Source: Beta vulgaris subsp. vulgaris
Taxonomy: Eukaryota > Streptophyta > Magnoliopsida > Caryophyllales > Amaranthaceae
Reading direction: 5' to 3'
Assembly (NCBI RefSeq): GCF_026745355.1
Contig: NC_079209.1
Span: forward strand, 372,001 to 436,000
DNA: 64,000 nt
The notes under the pieces were generated by a model. The model was not told the origin of the DNA, did no database searches, and saw only the letters and a program-made list of their open reading frames with translations. The position numbers were made by a program, and so were the translations under genes. Below, one piece after another: positions 12,801-23,037 of the stretch (position 1 is its first letter; each line of letters starts with the position of its first letter).

Positions 12801-14242
12801 GAAAGATGAAAAAATCCGGTTTGGTTTGGCTTTTTGTTTCATATTTTGGTTTGGTTTGGTTTGGATTGAGTCGAATTTCGGTTTGGATTTGGTTTGGAAA
12901 TTTCAAAACCGAATTTATTTCGGTTTGGTTTGGTTTTGACCTAAAACCAAACCAAAAACCGAACTTACACCCCTAAACCCCACACAGAAAGCTTAGCCAC
13001 TAATTGTATCACGGTCTTCAAGCCTTTAAACAATCCACCTTAAGAAAGGGTAGGGTGAGGCACATACAATGCTGAAACTCTCAAGGTTGTGAAAGATTAC
13101 ACAGATGACAGACCTAGTTAAGCTGAACTGACTAATTTGACCTAACCTGAGTTACCGACCCGAACTATAATTGATAGAGTACTTTAGGTTGGTCTGTGGT
13201 AAGTTGAGTTACAAGTACTGCTACTACAGCTTAATTTGGGAACTCTTGTGAATCATTGTGCTGAGTCAGTCTAAGCTGTAGTCTTGCGGATTGAAGGAAC
13301 ATGCAAATCTTCTAGAACAAGTAATCTACATAAAAACGATGTATGTTCCATAGTGAAGAAGATTGCAGCTAGTGCTGATGGAAGGCGTGCAATGTATTAA
13401 GCTGAGACAACTTCGTAACGAGTTAACGACTTTAGAGTTAATAAGCAAGTCCCCTGAATCACATTCATTTTGGTTCATATTCAGGTGATGACTCACTTAG
13501 CTCGAGGTCCCATAATGCTCCAGTCTTTTTGCAATTAGTTGGCTTTTCACATATCCGTAGTTGAGCCTTTCAAGCATGGCAAAGGTTTATATTGTCCAAG
13601 TTACTTGTGTTATACAGCAATAGAGCGGCATTACTGGGTTAACTATGACTGTAGGGTGCCAAGATGGTTGTGCTAAGATTGTTTTATGCAGGAGTCAGGA
13701 CTGATAAATTTACTCGTGAGATTAACTCTCATGATCTCATCACATTCATGTCCAAGTTGCAACTAATCCAGTTTATCTTGAATCATCTAATAAAGATCAA
13801 GTTGTCCGCTTTAACACCTATAATATCTGGTTTGGTTAAGTGCCTGATGCTAGATATGTGGTGTTGATTGCAGTGCGCTTTGGAGCACGCGTCTCGCAGT
13901 AAATCTGAAGTGGACTACTATTGGAATTTGTGGAATACGATTTCCAAATGTCCCCTTCTGCATCTCAAGGCAGTCAAGGTTGTTGGTTTCCGTGAATCTT
14001 GCAGATCAATGAAGCCCCTGTTTAAATTTCTGGAGTTTTTGCTCCGGAACTCAAGGGTTCTTGAAGAGATTGCTATACAAACGTCAAGATATGTGACGCG
14101 GGGGACATTAGATGAGGCTCTGAAGCTGCTTGCTGCTCCTACAGCCTCTCCTGATGCTGTAGTGCTGTTTGAACCTCCTCATCTGTGGGTTGATCCCCTT
14201 TGTATGTACCAAAATTCCGATCCTATGAATCATCTCCTTTAG
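9812..14242 (+). CDS. F-box protein with LRR/FBD-type C-terminus (three exons)
   Basis: Substrate-recognition subunit type of SCF ubiquitin ligases. Exons 9812-10822, 11974-12144 and 13874-14242 join in phase 0 to 517 codons (516 aa). The N-terminal F-box is at residues about 33-72 (DRLTELPDLALAHILSHL, then VLSKRFNSVWN), followed by leucine-rich segments (LVELVTCSC, LKLLSITKIKL, VLQTLELIEW). The C-terminal part (LKAVKVVGFRES, FLEFLLRNSRVLEEIAI) is FBD-like. The first ATG is at 9812; an upstream in-frame stretch from 9785 starts with GTG, so it is not used. Intron 2 carries a hAT-type MITE. Target substrate unknown. Confidence 0.85.
12435..12975. mobile_element. hAT-type MITE in F-box gene intron 2
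   Basis: A 541-bp element with terminal inverted repeats TAGGGGTGTAAGTT / AACTTACACCCCTA flanked by a perfect 8-bp target duplication AACCCCAC (12427-12434 and 12976-12983). The interior is almost wholly iterations of CGGTTTGGTTTGG and complements. Open frames inside are composition artefacts. Confidence 0.9.
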
Positions 14243-16387
14243 TTGGGTGATTAGAGACTCAAAGAGTATCGTAAACAGTATTCTATCTCATTTCTGAGGA
14301 CTAGGCAACGACCTCACCGACTAGAGTCGAAACTCCTTGTAAAATGTATAGTAAATATATCAATGTTTTCTGCTCGCTGTTATGCTGCAGGAAACAACTT
14401 GTCCAAAAATTCCGACTTCGATAACTGTAAGTGATATCAACTTATGCTGCAGCCTTCAGGAAGCAACTTATACTTATTATCTTCGGCCCTTCTTTCGCAC
14501 AAACGTATCTGCATTCCCTTGAAAGGTTGATTATCCGATCGTTCAGTAGTATCAATTTTCCAGCAAACCTTAATTCTTAAATTTCGCAGTCTCTCGAAAC
14601 ACGTTCATCCACAAGGAGATTAAGGTCTCAAATTGTGTCTGCTTCATCTAATAACGCCATTAACAACACCACCAATTTGAAAAGCTGGGAAAAGAAATTA
14701 ACATCGAGAAATTAATCATCCATTTGTTGTTTTTATTTGCTGCTTGAATTACGGGTTCAAGCTCATCTGTGTTAGCTTTTAAACTCTAATGGAATTACTT
14801 TATTTCCATCTTGTTTAATTTAAGTGTTATGAAAATCTCCATAAATTCTCAATTTGTCATTGTCTAGTTTTACTATATCCTTATCACTACCTATATATGT
14901 CTCTCTCTTTCCCTTGTTTTGCGCTAATAATTGATCAAAATTTTGCTATAATACTGTATTCTAGTGAAAGGAGGATCTAAAGGGAAATCTAATAATCGCA
15001 ATTCTTGAATTCTATAATAAATTTGATGAAATCCAAAAAAAAGTTTACTTAAGCATCGATTTTGAAGATGAAAGCTTCAAGATTTTGACCTCGAAATTGC
15101 CAATAGTATGAGAAGGAGATGGAACAAAGGAAGAGGTAGGGAATGGAGAAAGTTCGAAGGGCAATGGTAGTTTGGTCCAATCTTTAGTTAAAGGATAGTT
15201 AGAAATATTTAAAGAAGATCACCATAAAGGAGAAGCTTGTTGGACGTGTTATGTCGATAGCATGACCATATAGTATAATGATCTATATACAAAGATAAAC
15301 ATAATCCTATGAGGTTTTATTTGATTCGTATCAATGTGTAGTTTTTTAACATTTTATTTGCATAGTTTTTCAATATCTAGAGAGAATATATACTCTATAT
15401 ATTTTTATCATAATTAACCTTCTTATCTTATACGAAACTGATGTTAATATGTATCAAAATACTATGAATTGAAAATCTTATAATAATGCATAGAAAATGA
15501 AATTAGGTTAGAACTTAGAAGATTAGGTGAACATAGTATCAGCATTGAAGAGGCATGATTAAACAAAAGTACTGATCTTGTCTTCTTATATGAAAACAAC
15601 ACCCATCGACTGAACTTGTATAAATCATGAAAATTTAGTTTTTACTTTAGGGTTTTGTTACAGGTTGCCCTTATGTTGTGTAATGAAAAATATAATTGAT
15701 TACCATATAAGAAATTTGTGATAATGTCTCACTCACGTATCCTTGAATATCATTTTTTGTTGATATATTGCTTTAACTTCTTATACTATTATACATAGAT
15801 GTAACAATTCAGCTAAAATCTCCATATGGCTTTGATCCTCATTTCCCATATTATCTATGAGAAAGACAAAGGTAGATCGATGTTTTCTTTTGACGCAGGT
15901 TGCAGGATGGTAGATCGATGTTAATACTTAATGTTCCTCTTTAATATAATATTTTCACCTATTAGGATATAGCATGAAAATGAGTAACTTATTACTCTAT
16001 ACGAATAGAATCTATTATATGATTGAATTCAATTCAACATGATCAAATATTTTTTAGATAGTCTATCTAAAGTGGTTAGTTGTAAATACATCGAATTGCA
16101 TTTTATCATATATAATCCACATATTTTAGTAACAAACATATCAATTGGATAAAAAAGCAACGCAAAGTTATTAGGCACACATTGTCTTTATTATTTCATA
16201 CACATAATAATAGGTTTACAATAACAGCTTTAATTTATTGGCTTACTCCACTTTATTATATGACTATATATATTACAATAATATAAAATTTACATGGAGT
16301 GGAGTATATATACACACATTTTTCACATTGCAAGAGTCTTGATTGAACAGTATAGTTGGATGATAATATGATATGAAGTCGTTAACC
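14243..16387. other. Intergenic, F-box 3' UTR then AT-rich sequence
   Basis: The first few hundred bases are probably 3' UTR of the F-box gene. The rest shows no gene. At about 16240-16330 it holds the 3' flank of the minus-strand defensin-like gene, with sequence also present downstream of the paralogous gene at 22160-22265. Confidence 0.4.
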
Positions 16388-17014
16388 TCAGTTGCAAGGA
16401 CCATAGTAACAGTAACATGTTGTGCGTGAGCAACGACCATATCTGCCATTGTCCAGAGTAACTCCCAAAAAATTCCGCCTCCGACATTGGCGGTTGCACC
16501 TAGTGTTGCAGTTGATTAGTATACGAGTATACCTTTGGTATCCACAACTCTGTTGTGCTTCTGCTGTTTGGATCTCTATAAGAAAACAAAATTTGTACAT
16601 TTATTCAGAGGCGGAGCTATTCTTTGAGGCGTGGAGTCATTTGACCCGACTTAAATCTTGACCTGTAGTATTTTTCGATCAACATTTTAGTTTTATTTCT
16701 GTAAAAATTGGACTATTTACACCTACTAAAATAAAGAAAAAAAATATTTTTGCACCCACTAATATGTTATTCAGGATCTGTCACTGTATTTAATCAAATT
16801 AGCTTAAAGCGAAAACCATTGACTTACATACTCTTGAAAGAGTTGTCCTTCGATCAAGTTAAAAAATAAAAATAAAAATTAGATTTCAAATGCAAACAAT
16901 ATAACATAGTGAGAATGCAAATATGAAGGGATGGATTAATTGCTCACCAGTGTTTGCAACAAGGAGGATAATGAGGCATATCGCAATAAGGCCAAAATGA
17001 GTGGTTTTGGCCAT
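16388..17014 (-). CDS. Defensin-like cysteine-rich secreted peptide A (two exons)
   Basis: Predicted secreted antimicrobial/defensin-like peptide of 84 aa. Exon 1 (17014-16948) encodes the signal peptide MAKTTHFGLIAICLIILLVA. Exon 2 (16575-16388) encodes the propeptide end and mature peptide; a one-base split codon joins them. The mature part probably begins near QQSC. It has eight cysteines spaced C-x11-C-x3-C-x3-C-x17-C-x4-C-x1-C-x4-C, including the C-x3-C and C-x-C pair of the cysteine-stabilised alpha-beta fold. It is basic, rich in Arg and Asn. A TATAAATA box on the minus strand lies at 17126-17133. It is a clear paralog of the gene at 20553-22126: same first exon length and intron position, near-identical signal peptide, and a YCYYGPC / FCYYGSC tail. 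Target organism or receptor role is unknown. Confidence 0.85.
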
Positions 17015-17125
17015 CTTTGTTTCACACTTCGTTTTGCGTATGTACTTGTCACTTGTGAGTTTCTAATTTATCTTTTTTGAGAAGAGTGTACTTGTTACTT
17101 GTGAATATTGGGTTAAGATTGTTAT

Positions 17126-17133
17126 TATTTATA
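17126..17133 (-). promoter_or_regulatory. TATA box of defensin-like gene A
   Basis: TATAAATA on the minus strand, about 112 bp before the start codon. The paralogous gene has the same octamer about 85-92 bp upstream. Confidence 0.6.
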
Positions 17134-17464
17134 GAATAATTAAGTAATAGTATATTAACACTTGCAGTATGAACATAAGAAGCAGTCAATTATGAATATG
17201 TTAGCTATGTTTTAAATTTTTATTTGTTTAACAAAAAATGGAGAGCAAAACTTGAATTGTTCTACGTGCTAATATAATGGAGTTGATTATCTGGATTTTA
17301 TAAAGAGAAAATGTAATATCACCTTGATCTTCATTCTTCACTTGATGACAAGAACCAATTCATAATTCTCCTTTGCTTCAGGTTTTTTTTAGGTGAACAA
17401 CGTAAGCAACTTACATTACCATATTAAAAATATCTTTACAATCCTTTAAATAATAATCCATACA

Positions 17465-19215
17465 ATAATTAGGGGAATGGGAAAATCCTAACTACATTCA
17501 AACTACAATATGACGTCCTACTATGCTTGGCCATCACATTTGTCATGCAATTGAACACCCTGTTGCAATACTCAATCCTCACTTCCGAAATCTGCTTCCA
17601 TAGTTTTCTGCGGTGATACACCATACTTGTATATTTGTCAATATTTGGTTCATGGAGTCCTAATGAATTAACCGCAACTACTTGACAATCTGAATATATA
17701 TATCGGGGCATTTGTAAACTTACGACACAAAACAATAGATAACCCGACATAAATAGTCATAATCTTATACATAAGGGGGTCTAAAGTGAAGGACCTCCTG
17801 CTAAAACCCAAAATCCATTGACCTAGGCAGTCCCTAATTACCTCACCAGTCTGAACTTAGGAAAGAACATTTGAAAATGAAGCATCAACATGAATAGAGA
17901 TATTACGAAATTTCGAGGGACTAATGTGGCCGGGGGGCCCAACTGACTAGGGGAGCCATTAGAGACTCGGATCCACTCAATAGTGGCAGAAAAGGCATTA
18001 TGAAAAATAGAGTTTTGGAACAGCAGGTTTACCATGATAGAAACTGCATATATTTTGATCTTTCCGGATCTCATGGCATATATACGGAAAGAGGTGGACC
18101 CAATCAATCCCCCTAATCTGAAAATCAGCTTCCATTTTAACTCTTACCCACTCCTGAAATAAACATTTTCTAGGGATTTGGGTAACACTAGAGTTCCAGA
18201 CCGAGGCAGAGAAAGGACAATCACGAATCACATGCACGAAGTTTTCAAAGGGATGTTTGCATCAAGGACACAAGGAGTCGGGAGAAATTTTTCTGAGCAC
18301 TAAAAGCGCTTTATGAAGGATCCTAACAAGCCACAAGAGCCAAAAGATGAACATCAATTTAGGTTCTATTTTACTTTTGCACATCCGATCCAGGTGAATT
18401 TTAATTAGCTTGAGCAGTAAGGGATGCATAGGCTTGAGCCAGAGAGAAGCTGGTATGGTTCACAAAATCTGGGACAAGTGAGTCCTCCTATCACTCATCC
18501 GGGACAGGGATACTAAGGAGTTTATCAATAATATGGAAAGGCAGCACGACAAAAACACCACTTAGCTCCTATTGCCCCCCCACGACAAGGTCACTAACCC
18601 TCAAATCCTCCACCTACTCCCCTAGAGGCCTCTGAAAAAACCCTCTCGTATGACCTATGGCCAACCAATTGTCCAACCAGACCCTGATTCGCTGCCCATT
18701 TGCTAAACTCCACATACTATTTCATTGATGGATATCCCATCCTCTACCAATATTCTTCCAAAGGGTAGAGCCATTCTTAAACTTGGTACCATGGTCTTTA
18801 TGACACTTTCCACCCTAGCTTGGCCATATAGGCGAGGTTCATGAGCTTTTGAGATCTAATCCCTAAACCCCCACATGTCTTGGGAGCAAATGTCTTATCC
18901 TTACCCACAAGGTGGATCTTCCTACCCTCTTTATTAATTAGTCTCACCCCACAAAAAACTATTAGAGATACTATCAAGATCCTTACGAATGGAGGTTGAG
19001 AAAAAGGAAGTCTACGTATAATATGTAGGTTTGCTAGGCAAAGTAGATTTGATGAGACAAAGCCGACCAACTTTTGTCAGGAATTTTGTTTTTCTTCGAA
19101 CCTTATCTACCACAAACTGAACCTCAGCTCTAGTAGGCCTCTTATGAGATATTGGTAGACCAAGGCACAACCTCAAGTCCACACTCTCTCTAACATTAAT
19201 GGTTTCTTGAAAGAG
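17465..19215 (-). mobile_element. Decayed LINE (non-LTR retrotransposon) 3' fragment
   Basis: Minus-strand reading frames follow the order of plant LINE ORF2 C-termini. A post-RT segment (GGLGIRSQKLMNLAYMAKLG) is at about 18798-19070. A zinc-binding RVT region (HVIRDCPFSASVWNS) is at about 18150-18240. An RNase H-like piece (SDCQVVAVNSL, then MAKHSRTSYC) is at 17469-17750. Frames are broken by stops and shifts and the catalytic RT core is absent, so it is inactive. It lies between the two defensin-like genes. Confidence 0.8.
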
Positions 19216-20440
19216 ATCTTAATGATCCGAGCTAATAAGCTCGGTATTTTATATAATCTTTTTCATATTGTTTGTGATCTATAATAGTAGACATGAAAGC
19301 ATATATTATAATAAAATTCAAGGGTAGAAATCAAAGGGAGGAAAAAAGAAAGCATATTAATTGTCCTTCCCTTGTTTGTTTCTGTGTTCAACGTTGTACA
19401 AGGAGGTTGTACAAGTTATCAAGCATCGTCATGCCTTAAATTTGACTTAGTCGTTTCCGAAAACGAAGCATGCAGTTGTAGTTAAAATTAAACAAATCAC
19501 CACATAAGCAGATAAGCTAGATACGTAATTTGAGTCACATCAAATCTTAACCTAGTATTCAGATACGATGAAGTCTGTTGATATCTATAGGACCAAATAT
19601 TATGAAAGTCATCTAGTTTTAAAAACTTATTTTGATTAATGGTTGAGTCTTAGGTACGATGAAGAGCCAATCTTACTCGCCATTTACTCGAGTATGTTTA
19701 GTTGTGTACTTTCATGAGTTGACGTGAACTAAATTCTAACTACCTTTTAGTTATATTGAGCTTTACAATTTAAACTTGAAAAGATCACACCTCGACACGA
19801 CTCAACTTAATTGGAGTAGTGAGATCTGAGCCGAGAAACAATAACCTCGCCCTCACTTCATAGTCTTGTTTGACATTAGCGTTTTTGTAGTAGGTAGAGA
19901 TTGGACAGAGTTATATATAATCCTATTTAAGAAAAAAAAATGCATGTTTAGCAAGGTAGCTAGTAGTGATGAGAGTAGAAGTAGACTCAACTCTTCCTTT
20001 CAATTCCAGAAGAACTTGACATTCATACTTACCATTAGCAAGTGGAATTCCGTTTTTACTCTCCTCGACTTGTCAAAATTTCTCCTTATAGATATACCCC
20101 AAAATAAAAAGTGTAGCTTATTATCATCTATCTTGTTTAATTAATTTATTTTGAAATCATGAAATGAAGACCAAATTCATCGATGTATAGTAGTACAAAC
20201 TTTTCTGATTTCAGAATCTGGATCTGCAACCCCATAAGTACGTAGAATAATTCAAGGTAATGAGGTATGTCATCCTTTTTGGATAAACACATAAGAACAC
20301 AAAATATAATCGTTTGATCTTTACAACAATCTAAAATGTAGCTGATCTATGCAACTATTTCTTTAAAAAAATCATTCTCTGAACGATTCTACAATTGACT
20401 CTTTCTAATTTTCATAATTTCATATTCCAAGTGGTAAATA
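19216..20440. other. Intergenic, nothing recognised
   Basis: AT-rich spacer between the LINE fragment and the promoter of defensin-like gene B. Short open frames show no domain. Confidence 0.4.
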
Positions 20441-20460
20441 TATTATGGAATAATTCATTC

Positions 20461-20468
20461 TATAAATA
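20461..20468 (+). promoter_or_regulatory. TATA box of defensin-like gene B
   Basis: TATAAATA, 85-92 bp before the ATG at 20553, in a flank that resembles the promoter of gene A. Confidence 0.65.
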
Positions 20469-20552
20469 CTAGGTTATCTTAACCCAATTACCACAACTCA
20501 CAAGTACATTTTCAAAATCCTTTAGTACATTTTTCAACTCTCGGTGAAAAAG

Positions 20553-22126
20553 ATGGCCAAAACCACTTATTTCGGCCTTATTGCGATATGCCTCATGGTC
20601 TTTCTTATTGTGAACACTGGTGAGCAACTGATCTTCCCATTTACGTTTGCATTTTTCACGCTATTATGCTTCAGTAATATTTTTTTTTATCCATATGAGT
20701 CACGAAGGCAGTACAAAATACAAAATAGGGAAGGGGAGATTCGAATCTATGACCTATCATTCACAGAACCTTTAACTTAACTACTAGGTCAAGACATTCT
20801 CGTTAACTTCAGTAATATTATGATACTGCTTACCAACTTGCCAAGTGATAAGGTTTGCAATGAGATCAAAAGAAGTTGGCAAATTGGCAAAAGAAGTTAA
20901 CCCTAACAATAAGCTATGTGCCTATGTTAGAACTTTTATTTTGCCATACTTACATACAATGATGTTTTTTCACAAAGATTATATTGGTATGAGATCATCT
21001 CATAATTATTATAGTAAGATGACTATGATCCGCATTAAAACGCATCCAACGACATCAGAGGTTGTAAAATGTTAGGATAGATTCAAGAGTATATCATAAA
21101 TCTATCTATATAGAAGTATTTACCTTGTTTAGGATATAGTACTCCTAAATCTGTCCTAAAATAAAATCAATCTCATCGCTAAAGAAGAGTTTATGTCTTA
21201 AACTTAATTAGTACCTATGTTGTTGCAATATTTGTTTCTTGTATGATCAATAAATTCAATTTGATCAACTTCAATTGTATTATTGTGAACGATCATGCTA
21301 TTGCAAAAATCTTTTATAAAATCGTCTTATAATAATTTGTGCTAAAATAGGGGTAACTTTTTGCCCTAAAAAATTCACTCAGAAATGACTTGGCTTTTAA
21401 AATATATGACGGTCCTTTTTCTAAACATGACTATTTAATTTAATAAGTGATCCCTTAACTTAAAGTGACTATTTCTTATTGCATAAAGTGATGTGGTTTA
21501 CAATAATTTTATTATAAGGCGGTTTACACAAGACTTACTATTGTGTTATATTTGTTTTAATATGTATTTTAATTATACCACCTAGCTTCAATATATATTC
21601 TTTAATAATATAAACTTGTGGTCAAATGTGTCATTTTAGAGATTGAATTAAGAAAATGTTGGAAGTAAATTGAGACATTATAAAGTACTTTTCACCAATT
21701 TAGCCAAATTAAGAATTTATCTCCCATCAAAAAAAAATTAGAAAGGGAAAAACACTATCAAACCAGGAGTGCATTCATCATACACCCGAGTGTACCATGA
21801 AGGCTATTTTTTGCTCATTTAGAGCTTTATGCCTCTCGTATTATGTGATTAGCTCAACCAAAAGCTCAAACTGATAGTTGAAGTCGCAGGAATAAATTTA
21901 TACTCTATCATAAGTAGTAGATTTATTCAATGAACGTACAAATTTTCTTGTAGAATTCCAAATGGCAGAAGCACAGAGACAGAGTTGTGGATGGCGATCG
22001 ACTGGTGACTGCTGCTACAGGTGCGGCCACAAGTGCTTGAACTTGTGGAGAGGATCTCGCCACAGCAATGGCAATTATTGGTCGTGCAGACGTGGAACCT
22101 GCTTTTGTTACTATGGTAGTTGTTAA
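20553..22126 (+). CDS. Defensin-like cysteine-rich secreted peptide B (two exons)
   Basis: Paralog of the defensin-like gene at 16388-17014, in divergent orientation. Exon 1 (20553-20619, 67 nt as in gene A) encodes the signal peptide MAKTTYFGLIAICLMVFLIV. Exon 2 (21954-22126) starts after TTTTCTTGTAG and gives a 79-aa precursor. The mature region has nine cysteines: C-x7-C-C-x2-C-x3-C-x16-C-x4-C-x1-C-x4-C. The scaffold equals gene A, with an extra adjacent cysteine at the second position. The odd number leaves one free thiol, allowing dimerisation or an altered fold (inference). The exon 2 mature sequence differs strongly from gene A while the signal exon is conserved, a usual pattern for fast-evolving defence peptides. 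The 1.3-kb intron holds a SINE and a GGTGTACCATG element. Confidence 0.85.
20690..20797 (-). mobile_element. tRNA-derived SINE fragment in defensin-like B intron
   Basis: On the minus strand, an A-box-like TTGACCTAGTAGTTAAG (20776-20792) is followed about 35 nt later by a B-box-like AGATTCGAATCT. The sequence aligns with the repeat at 40095-40200, so it is a dispersed SINE family and not a tRNA gene. Confidence 0.65.
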
Positions 22127-23037
22127 GCTATACTACAACATAATTAAAAATCCCTTGTAATGTGAAAAATGTGTGTATTATATATAATACTCCACTACAA
22201 TCTACATACATGTAATATATAAGAAACTATATAATAATAAAGTGGAGTAAGCCAATAAAACTTGTTTGTAATAAACCTAATATTACGTGTTTGTATTAAT
22301 AAAGATATGCAGTGTGTGTTTGTTTGTGTTACTCCATGTTGTTTCATTAGTTCTTTGATCCATATATATTCCCATTACTCCCTTCATTTCTGATCATTAG
22401 AAAGAATTTTCCAAGAAAAAAAAACACTAGTTTATATTTGAAATTAGTTTGAATAAACCGAATATCATTTTGAGCAAAAAAATTTAAAAATACAACATAA
22501 TTAAGAATTGGTAACAAAAGTAGTAAACTCGTGATTTTCCTTAACTAATTGGTGATAGGAGGAGTAACTCCAAAACATATAAAATGGTTTAATTTCTCCA
22601 ATGTGGGACACTCACACGTGGTCATCAATGGAATTCAACACTAATATTCGACATACGACACCGGTGAAATCAATTTTTTTTAAATGGTAACAGTTATATG
22701 AAGAATTAGTATTAATACTCATAAGTGCTTTATTGATACCAAAACTTGTTGAAAAGTTACAATTTTTATGGTTGTCATTAACCTTGCAAAATGCTATAGA
22801 TAATGTTACAATTTTTATGTATGAGGCTTACTTTTTGTCCATAAAAAATCTTAAATGCAACCTTGGTTCACCCAAAAAAAAAAAAAAATTTGTCACAATT
22901 TTTATGGTTTTCTTCAACCTTACAAAATGCTTTAGATAAGTTGGGACCCCACAATTGTACTCTTAAAATCAGCAACATAATCCACTCATACAACATAACT
23001 TCTCCAAAATTCATCACCACAAAAAACTCTTATTCCA
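22127..23037. other. Defensin-like B 3' flank and P450 promoter region
   Basis: 22165-22265 matches the 3' flank of gene A (GTGGAGTAAGCCAATAAA in both) and probably holds the 3' UTR. 22700-22935 contains short repeated AATTTTTATGG blocks. A CACGTGG G-box core lies at about 22614, about 0.4 kb upstream of the P450. No gene. Confidence 0.5.

Noticed and set aside
12502..12939. Open frames rich in FGLVW / NQTKP
   Set aside because: Low-complexity translation of the CGGTTTGG repeats of the hAT mini-element.
17469..19070. Three short minus-strand frames as separate genes
   Set aside because: They line up as C-terminal parts of one decayed LINE ORF2.
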